From Meconema thalassinum (taxonomy: Eukaryota; Arthropoda; Insecta; Orthoptera; Tettigoniidae), in assembly GCA_946902985.2 (NCBI GenBank), contig OX336395.1, positions 291,395,065-291,459,064 on the forward strand: DNA of 64,000 nucleotides, given 5' to 3'. Below, in pieces: positions 54,190 through 64,000 of this stretch. Position numbers and translations under genes: made by a program. Position 1 is the stretch's first letter; each line of letters starts with the position of its first letter. The notes beneath the pieces were generated by a model. It was not told the DNA's origin, did not search any database, and saw nothing but the letters and a program-made list of their open reading frames with translations.

Positions 54190-55676
54190 TTTTATTGCTT
54201 TATGGGGACGGTAACCTTCTCGTCATTTGGGATCCATTTTTTAGCCTATTTCCCTCCCCCCCTAATAATTTCTAAACGGCTGGAGCGATTTCAATGAAAC
54301 TCAGTAAGATCATAGCACCGTTCTGTCCGACCCCGACCGTGCCCTTAAAATTTTATTGTGTCTCACCAATCCAACATGGTGGCTGTGCGAAATATTTCAC
54401 CAACATTCAGTATCTCCGAAACTATTACCGATATCACCCTGAAATTGTGTACAATGATAAAGGGCACTACTAAGAATTCATCTATGACACTTTCAAAAAC
54501 CTGGTAACTACAAAACCAACATGGCGGCCAAGCGAAATTGAGACTTTTAAATAGGCTTTTCTCGCGATTTAACCATCCAAACGTAATGAACTTGGTACAG
54601 CCAATGTTTATACACATTGTAATGCACTGGCGTCTAATTTAGTTCAATTGTTTACATAACCTCAAAATGGCGTCTGTGCGAAATATTTCACTGGCATTCT
54701 ATATCTCCGAAACTATTACAGACATCACCCTGAAATCTTGTACGGTGAGAAAGGGCACTGATATAAGTTTATCTATGTAGTTTTCAAACACCTGTAAAGT
54801 ACAAAACGAACATGGCGGCCAAGCCAATTTGAAACATTTTAATAGACTTTTCTCGTGATTTAACCACTGTGCGCAGTGAAATGTGGTACAGTAAATGATT
54901 ATACATATTGTAATGCACTGGTATCTAATTTAGTTCAATTGTTTACATAATCTCAAGGTGGCGGCTGTGCGAAATTTTAAAATTAAGTTTTTATTTCTTG
55001 CGTTGTAATCATGCAATCGAAGTGAAAGTTTGAATAATGAACTTAAGCAATAATTTTCCTTTAATGGTACATAACTATATGGCCTATACATATAACAATC
55101 CAACATGGCGAGCATCCGAAATATTTAGGCGGTTCTCAATATCTACGAATCTTTTACAGCAATCAAACTGATATTTTTATGTTCATAGAGGCTATGAACA
55201 TAAGTTCACATATAGGACTTTCAGTAACCTGGTGAGTACAAACCAACATGGCAGCGACACGAAGTATAAATATTTAAATGGATGTTTCTCGCGATTTATC
55301 CATACGAGTGCAGTGAAACGTTGCACGTTAAATGCTTATACAAATGTTAATCCACTGGCATCTAATTTATTTCAATTGTTTTCATAACCACCAGATGGCA
55401 GCAGTGCAAAATTTTAACATCTCGTTTTTACTTCTTGTGTTCTAATCATGCGATTGAAGTTTGAATACCACACGTACACAATAATCGTCATGTAATAGTA
55501 CGTAAATAAAAAAATCCAACCCGGCGACCATCTGAAATATTTAGACGGTTCTCAAAATCTACGAATCTATCACAACCTTCAAACTGAAATTTTGTATGTT
55601 GGTAGAATCAATTAACATGAGTAGGACATATATATATGGAAATAGGCTTTATAGCTCTTCACGGAACTACTTGTTA
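54190..55676 (-). mobile_element. repeat-array element family G (ends like F, different internal repeats)
   Basis: Read on the minus strand it starts ATAACAAGTAGTTCCGTGAA (55676) and ends CCAGCCGTTTAGAAATTATT, a G run and TAGGCTAAAAAATGG (near 54230), both ends matching family F. The interior holds about five ~290-bp repeats with landmarks (plus strand) CCAACATGG(T/C)GGC, GTGCGAAATATTTCAC, ATATCTCCGAAACTATTAC and CTCGCGATTTA near 54370, 54662, 54952, 55102 and 55393. It is non-coding. Confidence 0.65.
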
Positions 55677-56004
55677 TACTTGTGGTCACACTGTTTTTAT
55701 GCAAGGTTTCGACACTGATGTGTAATTATCTAACGGTCTGTTTCTTCTTCACGTAAAATTTCATCTCCCGCAGAGATGTTGTTTGGTTCCTCAGTTTAGG
55801 GACTGCGACAACGCGGCCATGTAGCCCCGTGTACTTTGGATGTGTGTAGAATCTGTGTGATAAACGGTGTCTGATGGCTGTATTAGTCTGTAATTCAGGT
55901 AAGGACTGCAGACGGTCAATTTCAAGTAGTAGTAGCTCATTTTGCTATCAAATACTACCGTCAACGACACCTAGCTGTGAACTTGGCTACTATTTGCCAC
56001 CACA
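55677..56004. other. non-coding interval, nothing recognised
   Basis: No domain-bearing frame and no repeat counterpart in the window. Confidence 0.35.
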
Positions 56005-56180
56005 ACCAGCAACTCGCAACGAACGTTGGAACTACCCCTCAGAAGGCAAGCATACTGAGGGAATTTTAGCGCTCTTAGAATATCCGACGACATCAGCCGG
56101 CTTTGAACCCGTGACCTTGGGCATAGAAATCAGCATGTTACCAGTTACGTCACCGAAGCCACTTCCCACAGAGTCAGATG
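56005..56180 (-). mobile_element. family 2 SINE fragment (second head)
   Basis: On the minus strand, GGCTTCGGTGACGTAAC leads to a B box GGGTTCAAAGCC and then GTCGTCGGATATTCTAAGAG and CCTCAGTATGC, matching 43230-43370. Its presence alone, without the first tRNA-like head, suggests that the second head is an independent SINE. Confidence 0.65.
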
Positions 56181-56752
56181 GAATACTGAATGTGATCTCG
56201 TGAAATGGCGATGTCATGGCAACCTCTGAGAGCTCATCCCTCATCAATTTACTAGCGTTGTCATGGCAACCTCTGATAGCTCTTGGCATTTTCTTCTAAT
56301 TCCGAAATCATTTTGCTCATCTCTTGGCGTAATGGTGGGGCATATCAACAATTCTTTCAGACAAAATTTTTTGGTAATTATTAGGGAAATATTGTCCATT
56401 TTGTACGGTTCTGATATTGTGCCTATTAAGAGAGATATGATTAATGTTTCCCAAAAAACCCACTTTTTCCCATCCCTTTGGTCAATGGTTGATGCTATCA
56501 AAAAACCTTTCAAACATAAATTTTGACCCTTATCCGACACATAGTATGAACTTTGAATGAATTCAATATTCCACATATTAAGAGAGTTATGGCAATATTT
56601 AACTTTTTCAAAAAAAGACCCCCATTTTCACCCCATTCGACCGATGTTGCCTATTTACGAACTCGACCGAGAATTTTTACAGATACATATTATGTAAAAA
56701 AATCAAAGTGGTTGGTGCAAAATTGCGGTAGTTATCGTGTCCACAAGGAAGT

Positions 56753-56783
<31 letters not shown>

Positions 56784-56929
56784 ATTATATATAAACTTTT
56801 GAACTGAACGTGGTTTTGGGGTCTAGGGGAAGTGAAACGCGAAGATATGTCGAAATTTACCGGAAGTCGAAACATGGTACCCATTGCAATAGTTAGCTTT
56901 CTAATGAAATCTACCTAAAACACTTATAG
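56181..56929. other. non-coding interval with short direct repeat and (TA)n
   Basis: GTCATGGCAACCTCTGAGAGCTC and its near copy occur about 50 bases apart (56212 and 56259). A (TA)n tract lies at about 56753-56782. No gene was recognised. Confidence 0.4.
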
Positions 56930-57245
56930 TGGGCGATGTATTGATGATAGAGATATGTTCTCGCGGACTTTTTTGTAGAACATTCCACGCTAAACAATTC
57001 TTACACTCATATCATACTGATATTTTTAACGGTTTGCCCAGCGTAAGCTTAAAATGCGCACGACGCCATGTTTACTTTTCTTTCTTTTTTCCACTGCTTG
57101 GCTTCCTTTGATCATAAATAAATTATTTACTACAGAAACCTTCCTCGTGATATCCTTTACAGAATGGTGTAAACCGCATCAAAATCCATACAGTGGTTCT
57201 CGAGATTACCCGTGACATCCAAGAATCGGGGACTTGGTTTTATAC
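56930..57245 (+). repeat. family H repeat fragment
   Basis: Matches 8480-8790: AGTGGGCGATGTA, GCGGACTTTTTTGTAG, GCCCAGCGTAAGCTTAAAA, GAAACCTTCCTCG and ACAGAATGGTG. It is diverged and non-coding. Confidence 0.65.
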
Positions 57246-57848
57246 TAAGTGGAGATTGTTATTATTATCTAAGCACAATATAACACAAGTGTATGTAGTT
57301 AATAGTGTGATAATATATTTTCTTGCTTGAAGTAAAGAATAAAAACGTGTATTTTACATCACGTAGCCAACCCTGCTCGAGAAGGTCGACGAGGAGGAAA
57401 GTAATCAGGGGCGTAGTTCATGGGTTGAGAGTTTTATTACCCTGTTTGCTGCACCTTTTAACGAGCTGCAGTTGAAATGAAACATTGCATATCTGATCTA
57501 GCAACTTGCAACTCTCTCTCCCGGAACTATTACGCAATCACGTTCAGTACACCTGTGGTCATAATGGCTTCAAAAACCTCCCCGGAATGTCAAACACGCC
57601 CGCAGGAATCAATCGAAGAGGTAGTAAAATGACTAGAAGATTAGAGCAATATATGGACGTATTAATTTATTAAAAGACAATTAAAACGGGATTTTACCTT
57701 ACTTCATTTCCCGGGGCGCGTATCACATCCCTGTCTCTATTACTGTTACTACTACAGTCATCACAGTAATGCAGGTTTTCAGAGAAGTTGAGATTCTTAC
57801 AGTTATAACTAGAGCCCAGCGCGGATAAACAAAATGTTGTTCCGCATC
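57246..57848. other. non-coding interval, nothing recognised
   Basis: No gene or repeat counterpart was identified. It ends in a run of twelve C at the satellite boundary. Confidence 0.35.
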
Positions 57849-59530
57849 CCCCCCCCCCCCACATGACTGTTATCCACCCCACATGACTGTTATCCACATC
57901 CCCCCCACATGACTGTTATCCACCCCACATGACTGTTATCCACATCCCCCCACATGACTGTTATCCCCCCACATGACTGTTATCCATCCCACATGACTGT
58001 TATCCACATGCCCCCCACATGACTGTTATCCACCCCACATGACTGTTATCCACATCCCCCCACATGACTGTTATCCACCCCACATGACAGTTATCCACAT
58101 CCCCCCCACATGACTGTTATCCACCCCACATGACTGTTATCCCCCCACATGACTGTTATCCACCCCACATGACTGTTATCCACATCCCCCCACATGACTG
58201 TTATCCACCCCACATGACTGTTATCCACATCCCCCCACATGACTGTTATCCCCCCACATGACTGTTATCCACCCCACATGACTGTTATCCACATCCCCCC
58301 ACATGACTGTTATCCACCCTACATGACTTATCCACATCCCCCCACATGACTGTTATCCCCCCACATGACTGTTATCCACATCCCCCCCACATGACTGTTA
58401 TCCACCCACATGACTGTTATCCACATCCCCCCACATGACTGTTATCCACCCCACATGACTGTTATCCACCCCACATGTCTGTTATCCACATCCCCCCATA
58501 TGACTGTTATCCACCCCACATGACTGTTATCCACCCCACATGACTGTTATCCACATCCCCCCCACATGACTGTTATCCACCCACATGACTGTTATCCACA
58601 TCCCCCCACATGACTGTTATCCACATCCCCCCCACATGACTGTTATCCACCCACATGACTGTTATCCACATCCCCCCCCACATGACTGTTACCCACCCAC
58701 ATGACTGTTATACACATCCCCCCACATGACTGTTATCCACATCCCCCCACATGACTGTTATCCACCCACATGACTGTTATACACATCCCCCCCCACATGA
58801 CTGTTATCCACCCCACATAATTGTTATACACATCCCCCCACATGACTGTTATCCACCCACATGACTGTTATACACATCCCCCCACATGACTGTTATCCAC
58901 CCCACATGACTGTTATCCACATCCCCCCCACATGACTGTTATCCACCCCACATGATTGTTATACACATCCTCCCACATGACTGTTATCCACATCCCCCCC
59001 ACATGACTGTTATCCACCCCACATGATTGTTATACACATCCTCCCACATGACTGTTATCCACATCCACTCCACATGACTGTTATCCCCCCACATGACTGT
59101 TATACACATCCCCCCCACATGACTGTTATCCACATCCCCCCACATGACTGTTATCCACATCCCCCCCACATGACTGTTATCCACCCCACATGACTGTTAT
59201 CCACATCCCCCCACATGACTGTTATCCACATCCCCCCCACATGACTGTTATCCACCCACATGACTGGTATCCCCCACATGACTGTTATCCACCCCACATG
59301 ACTGTTATCCACCCCACATGACTGTTATCCACCCCACATGACTGTTATCCACATATCCCCACATGACTGTCATCCACATCCCCCCACATGACCGTTATCC
59401 ACCCACATGACTGGTATCCACCCACATGACTGTTATCCACCCCACATGACTGTTATCCACCCCACATGACAGTTATCCACATCCACCCCTCATGACTGTT
59501 ATCTACATCCCCCCCACATGACTGTTATCC
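57849..59530 (+). repeat. satellite array, alternating ~21- and ~25-bp monomers
   Basis: About 70-75 monomers of CCCCACATGACTGTTATCCA. Many are arranged as a dimer in which the second monomer ends in CATC before the next C run, giving a ~46-bp higher-order unit. Sporadic variants (ATACACATC, GGTATCC, a few single-base changes) and C-run length changes occur throughout. There are no spacers of unique sequence. The open frames across it are a by-product of the repeat period. Confidence 0.92.
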
Positions 59531-59562
59531 GAATCTACGGGCAATGCAATAATATTCCTATA

Positions 59563-59770
59563 AGGTGCGTTCATAAAGTAAAGAGCCGAAGGCTGGAATG
59601 CGCAAACCGGTGACTACATCGGTTAATCGTGCGTGTGTAACGAGGTGTGGATCCGCCCAGAGCGTGGGAGGTCACAGCCCGTCGCTAGAGGGCTCGCGTG
59701 CACGTCACGTGACGATACAAAGCGAGCAGCAGCATGCATCAATCGTCCAACGCTGCCAGTCGCATTGACA
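59563..59770 (+). mobile_element. mariner left-terminus fragment
   Basis: Starts AGGTGCGTTCATAAAGTA after a TA and matches the 190-bp TIR of the mariner at 11698 plus a few bases beyond (CGCTGCCAGTCGCATTG), with moderate divergence. It is cut off where repeat R copy C begins at 59771. No transposase coding remains. Confidence 0.8.
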
Positions 59771-61377
59771 TGTGGGTAGATTATTGGCTGGGGAAAAACC
59801 TATCCCCCAAGGGAAGATGATTAAGAAAAGGAAGTGGGTTTCGGACCAGAGAAAAAAGGATGGAGAAATAGGAAGTGAGTTTGACATAAGTTATAATTAT
59901 GAGTACTTGCTCAAATGCGACAAGTGGTGAAAACCCTATTAAGAAATTTATTTGCATTAAGTAGGGCATGAACCTAGGAAGAGTTAGGAGAGCAGGATCT
60001 TGCCTAACCGTTGTGTTAGAGAAATGATGAGTCAAAGAAAGAAACTTTAAATTTATTTGACAATGAAAAAGAGCATAATGAATTTAACAAATAGGTAGTA
60101 GCTTTTTTGACAAATATATAATTTAGACTTTATAACAAATGGGGTCACAGACCTCCGAAAAACATCTAAAGTTTGCGCCAGGCAATTAACAATTCTTTTG
60201 GTTTCAAACCTTTATATGTTTTAAAATCCTCGCAAGATTTTGAAATGGCGAAGATAAAATACAAAAGTTAAAGACAATGAAAGTGATTAAAGTTAGACAG
60301 TAAATCGAGTACAAGGTGTGTACTTTAAGAAATTTCCAAGAAAATATCCTAGAAAGAGTAACAACTTCGAAAATAACAATAACAAAAACAGGAAGAATAA
60401 AATAGAAGTTCCTATAACTTCTTATATTTAAGCTGAATTACATTTTTTTTTGCAGTTATACAATTAGGGCAGGTCACTTAATGTGAAACCTGAAGAGAAA
60501 GTCGAAAGGAAGTTTCTAGACATCCTATGTTTAAGTAGGAATCACGAGACAAATGGGGCACGTTTCCCTTTCGTGAAACCTAGAAATAACTCACTTATGA
60601 GTTGAAAGAATTGTATTCCCTAATTAGAAGGGAGAAACAATGTAAGTTTGAAACGTGTACCAGACACGTAGTTATGCAGAAATTAATTAATGATATTTAA
60701 GCAAAAGGGGAGGGCACGTCTCTAGAGTGACACATCATTGAAAAAGACCTAAAGTAACAATTTTATTTTGGTTTGTTAGTAAGGGGTTTAGGAAAGATCA
60801 ACTGGGATGGAGGATAAATGTTCATGGCCGTATTTATAGTAATCGGACGATCGCGACGCGGAAGAAATGTTGAATAAACACTGGTTTTCACTATAGTCAT
60901 TAAAATGGATGAAAATGTCACTGTAGTAGCACAAAAGTTTATGGCAAGGAAAGTTATTGCAATGATGGAAAGTAACTAGTTGCACTAGATAGACGAGAGT
61001 CTATTGCTTGAGAAGGTTGTAGATCGTCATTAAATACGCCAGAGAAAATTCCAACGGAGGAAGAAAAGTTAGCTATTGAGCGTTAATTCATAAGGAAGAT
61101 TCCTTAGTTTAAAAAAGTATTCACACATGTGAGTGGAAAATACATGACGGTATGACTGGTAGATTCTGGAAGGTTCCAGAGCGATCCTGATTGAAGAATG
61201 GGGCAAAAGTTATTCCAGCGGTGGAACGAGCTGAGTGTTTTATAGACAGTGGGTATTCATTGGTATCCCACGTTGTGAGAAGATCTCTCATTTAATTAGC
61301 ATAAGAAATGCTGCTTTCTTTTAATATTGGCTTAGACAGACAAAAGCTTAACATGGAAAATCCCGCGAAGGGTGATT
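59771..61377 (+). repeat. 3-kb dispersed repeat R, copy C (truncated by a LINE)
   Basis: Begins TGTGGGTAGATTATTGGCTG and follows copy A to AATCCCGCGAAGGGTGATT, where the minus-strand LINE joins. It has a single GCAATGAT at the position where copy A carries a 288-base insertion. The remaining ~1 kb of the repeat may lie beyond the LINE, outside the window. Confidence 0.75.
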
Positions 61378-61379
61378 CA

Positions 61380-64000
61380 TCATCTTGCACAGTTTCCAGC
61401 CACTGGCCGGGTCTGTTTGGAACACAAGCCTCTCCAACGTCTTCTGTCTTCCCACCATCTCTCAGCCTCCACCCTTGTCCAGTCTTCTCCTCTCTTCTTC
61501 ACGCTTTCTTCCACCCCCTTCAGCCACCTGTCTCTCGGTCTTCCCCTCGGTCTCTTTCCTTCCCACTTCGTCTCATGTACTCTCCTGGGTATCCTCTTCT
61601 CCTCCATTCGTTTTACATGTCCATACCATCTAAGTCTAGATTTCTCTATACCATCCTGTAATGGTTCCTCCTTCATTAATTCTCTGGTCCTCTCATTTCT
61701 TATTCTGTCCATCTTTGTAGCTCCAATACTGCTTCTCAAGAACCTCATCTCACTGGCCTGTATTTTGCTCTTCTCCCTTCCTTTCATAACCCAGGTCTCC
61801 GAGGCATACGTCAGGATAGGGACATAGTACGTCCGATATATGATCTTTTTGCTGTTCTGAGGGACATCCTTGCTCCATAACATGCTTCTCACACTCCTCC
61901 GAAATGCTTCTGCCTGCCTCCCCCGCTCATTTATTTCTCTATCGTTTCTTCCATTATCTTGTATCAGGCTTCCCAGATACTTAAAACTCTCCACTTTCTT
62001 CAGCTGTTCCCCACCAATTGTTATTCCCGTTGTGGTTCTTTCCTTCTTCCTTGTTGTGATCACCTTCTCACTCTTATTTATGCTAAATTTCATCCCATAT
62101 CCTTGTATTATTCCTTCCCACACGTCCAACTGTTCCTGTACCTCCTCCTCCTTGTTTCCCCAAATCATCAAATCATCTGCAAACACCATTGCTTTCATCT
62201 TTCCGTCCCCAATTACTTGTGCCACTCGGGTCATTATGTCATCCATCACCACAATGAAAAGTAACGGTGACAGTGCACTTCCTTGTTTCAGGCCGTTTCT
62301 TTGTTCCAACCAGTCAGATCTCTCTCCTCCCACTTTCACACAGCTCACGCTTCCCTTGTACATCTCCTTTATCCTCTTTATAGTCCATTTCTCTACTCCT
62401 CTATCCTCCAGGGACTTCCATACTTTGTTTCTGCATACACTGTCATATGCTTTCTCAATGTCCAGGAAGGCCATCAGTAGATCTGTTCCATACTCATAGT
62501 GCTGTTCTTGTAACTGCCTTACAGCAAAAATCAAATCCACTGTGGACCTTCCTGCTCTGAAGCCATGTTGTTCTTCCCTCATCCCTCCTTCTATCCTTGT
62601 CCTAATTCTCTTTTCCAAAACTTTCTCGAAGATCTTTGCACAATGACTCATCAGTGTTATTCCCCGATAGTTTCTGCAATCTGTTCTACTACCTTTCTTG
62701 AAGATCGGGACAATGATTCCTTTTTTCCAGTCCTCTGGGGTCTTCCTTTCCTTCCATGCTGTCCTCATCACTCGGTACAGCCACTGTATCCCCACCTCTC
62801 CTGCTGCTCTCACCATCTCCACACTCAACTCATCCACACCCGGTGCCTTCCCTCCTTTCATCTTGTTCACTGCATCTTCCACTTCTTTCCATGTTAAGTC
62901 CTTTTCTGTTTGCAGTTCGTCTTCCTCTTCCCCGATTTCTTCCTCCTCACCATCTTTTCCATTTGGGTTCAGAAGTTCTTCAAAATATTCTTTCCACATT
63001 TTCTTCAGTTCTTCCCTATTTTCTATCTCTTGTCCCCTTTTGTTCACCATTCTAACATAATCCGTAGGATCCTTCCGCCTCTTATTTTTTACCATCCCAT
63101 ACAGGACCTTTTTTGTACCTTCACTATCCTCCTCCATCATCTTTGTCCACTCTTCCATCCACTTCCTTCTCTCCTCAGCCACCACTCTCTTCGCCTCCTT
63201 CTTTCTTTCCTGGTACTCTTCCCTTGTCTCTACCGTCCTATTTTGATACCACCTCCTAAAGGCTCTATTCTTTTCTCTTACTATATCTTTTGTCTTCTCA
63301 TTCCACCATGGTGTTTCCTTCCACCTCTTCTTACTACTTGTCCTCCCACATACTGCTTCTGCTGCACCCACTAGTGTCTTCTTAAATCTAGCCCATTCCT
63401 CTTCCACCCCTCTTTCTTCATCTGTTGGAATTCCTTCCTTTACCATTTTGAGGTACTCGACCCTTCTATCCCCTTCTTTCAGTTTCCATATCCTTATACG
63501 TCTTTCCTGGTTCTCAGTCCCTTTCTTCTCCTTACTCCCTCTCAGGTTCATTACCAGTAATCGATGGTCGCTATCCAGGTTCTCCGATGGTATAACCTTG
63601 ATGTCCGTGATGTTCTTATTTAGTTCTTTCTCATACAGTATATAGTCGACCACCGACTTCCTGGTCAAGTCATCACTGTACCATGTGATTGTGTGGCTCT
63701 CTCTTTTCTTAAACCAGGAGTTCCCAACTAGCAGGCTGTTCCTCTGGCAGAAGTCCAACAGTCTCTTTCCTTCCTCATTTCTTCCACCCCAACCCTCTGG
63801 TCCTAGAACACTCTCATAACCTTGTCTTTCTCTTCCTACATGGGCATTGAGGTCCCCCATAACAATCATATTTCTTCCTACCAGCTGCTTCTGCAATTCC
63901 TCTTCAAACTCCTCCTTCTCTTCAGAAGCGCAGCCTACTTGTGGGGCATACACTTGCACTATTTCTACGGTCTCTCCCCTCAGTGCTACTTTCACTTTCA
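61380..64000 (-). CDS. LINE polyprotein: APE endonuclease (partial), reverse transcriptase, C-terminal domain
   Basis: An uninterrupted frame of 873 codons runs off the right edge. It has an APE endonuclease C-terminal half with GDLNAHVG (about 46-54), VDYILYEKEL and SDHRLLVMN (about 145). The reverse transcriptase includes IIVPIFKKGSRTDCRNYRGI, EQHGFRAGRST, AFLDIEKAYDSV, GLKQGSALSP, and catalytic FADDLMIW. The thumb has FKYLGSLIQDNG, and the tail has RLRWYGHVKRMEE and GKRPRGRPRDRW. The arrangement fits RTE/craniofacial-protein-2-like insect LINEs. The enzyme nicks target DNA and reverse-transcribes its own RNA there. The stop TGA (61380-61382) lies in a TGATGA run at the 3' end, with no 3' untranslated region. 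The absence of lesions makes this the youngest or most functional element in the window. Confidence 0.9.
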   Translation of the reverse strand, partial: KVKVALRGETVEIVQVYAPQVGCASEEKEEFEEELQKQLVGRNMIVMGDLNAHVGRERQGYESVLGPEGWGGRNEEGKRLLDFCQRNSLLVGNSWFKKRESHTITWYSDDLTRKSVVDYILYEKELNKNITDIKVIPSENLDSDHRLLVMNLRGSKEKKGTENQERRIRIWKLKEGDRRVEYLKMVKEGIPTDEERGVEEEWARFKKTLVGAAEAVCGRTSSKKRWKETPWWNEKTKDIVREKNRAFRRWYQNRTVETREEYQERKKEAKRVVAEERRKWMEEWTKMMEEDSEGTKKVLYGMVKNKRRKDPTDYVRMVNKRGQEIENREELKKMWKEYFEELLNPNGKDGEEEEIGEEEDELQTEKDLTWKEVEDAVNKMKGGKAPGVDELSVEMVRAAGEVGIQWLYRVMRTAWKERKTPEDWKKGIIVPIFKKGSRTDCRNYRGITLMSHCAKIFEKVLEKRIRTRIEGGMREEQHGFRAGRSTVDLIFAVRQLQEQHYEYGTDLLMAFLDIEKAYDSVCRNKVWKSLEDRGVEKWTIKRIKEMYKGSVSCVKVGGERSDWLEQRNGLKQGSALSPLLFIVVMDDIMTRVAQVIGDGKMKAMVFADDLMIWGNKEEEVQEQLDVWEGIIQGYGMKFSINKSEKVITTRKKERTTTGITIGGEQLKKVESFKYLGSLIQDNGRNDREINERGRQAEAFRRSVRSMLWSKDVPQNSKKIIYRTYYVPILTYASETWVMKGREKSKIQASEMRFLRSSIGATKMDRIRNERTRELMKEEPLQDGIEKSRLRWYGHVKRMEEKRIPRRVHETKWEGKRPRGRPRDRWLKGVEESVKKRGEDWTRVEAERWWEDRRRWRGLCSKQTRPVAGNCAR

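Noticed and set aside
57849..59530. Regular short repeats resembling a CRISPR array
   Set aside because: Monomers abut with no unique spacers, the unit length drifts (20-26 bases), and the whole window is eukaryotic transposon sequence.
57849..59530. Dense TTATCCAC matches that look like DnaA boxes or a replication origin
   Set aside because: They are a by-product of the satellite monomer sequence in a eukaryotic genome and have no neighbouring replication genes.
61870..63645. Several long plus-strand open frames opposite the right-edge LINE
   Set aside because: They are antisense shadows of the LINE coding frame, Ser/Pro/Leu/Phe-rich translations of a purine-rich gene's complement, with no domains.

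Overview
The window is a transposon graveyard from a large, repeat-rich animal genome, almost certainly an insect. The evidence is an env-bearing insect-type Gypsy/errantivirus-like retrotransposon, mariner and hAT transposons, R2-like and APE-type LINEs, several tRNA-derived SINEs, and no prokaryotic or operon-like gene layout. The mix resembles large polyneopteran genomes, but that placement is only an impression because no host gene anchors it. The only hint of a host exon is a 63-base open frame ending at a splice-donor-like site at the left edge. LAYOUT: 623-4069 (minus) is a nearly full-length protein-primed family B DNA polymerase of Polinton/Maverick/adintovirus type, broken by one in-frame TGA and carrying Ala in place of the motif A catalytic Asp. 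4.1-11.2 kb is non-coding with degenerate repeats, a SINE and a MITE-like element. 11.2-36.96 kb is a four-level nest. An R2-like restriction-endonuclease LINE (11223-11697, resumed at 36670-36958) is split by a mariner with 190-bp terminal inverted repeats (11698-12268 and 36416-36669). That mariner is split by a hAT element (12269-36407; 8-bp target duplication GTGCCCAA, termini TAGTCTTG/CAAGACTA). The hAT is in turn interrupted by a tandem pair of Gypsy proviruses (13411-30030; LTR-internal-LTR-internal-LTR, flanked once by ACAG) and by a repeat-array element (31755-34947) that cuts its transposase gene. 37.1-45.8 kb holds array-bearing elements, SINEs, a truncated LINE and a deleted mariner. 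45.8-53.6 kb has a 3-kb repeat in inverted orientation flanking LINE debris and a SINE. 54.2-55.7 kb is another array element. 57.85-59.53 kb is a 21/25-bp satellite. 59.56-61.38 kb is a mariner terminus followed by a third copy of the 3-kb repeat, which is interrupted at 61.38 kb by an intact APE-type LINE running off the right edge on the minus strand. HOW IT FITS TOGETHER: no pathway is encoded. The content is mobilisation machinery in various stages of decay, and its main value is a datable order of insertions. The two proviruses share the same disabling lesions and one target duplication, which points to duplication of an already defective insertion rather than two independent integrations. 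All family calls rest on motifs read by eye. No database search was possible.
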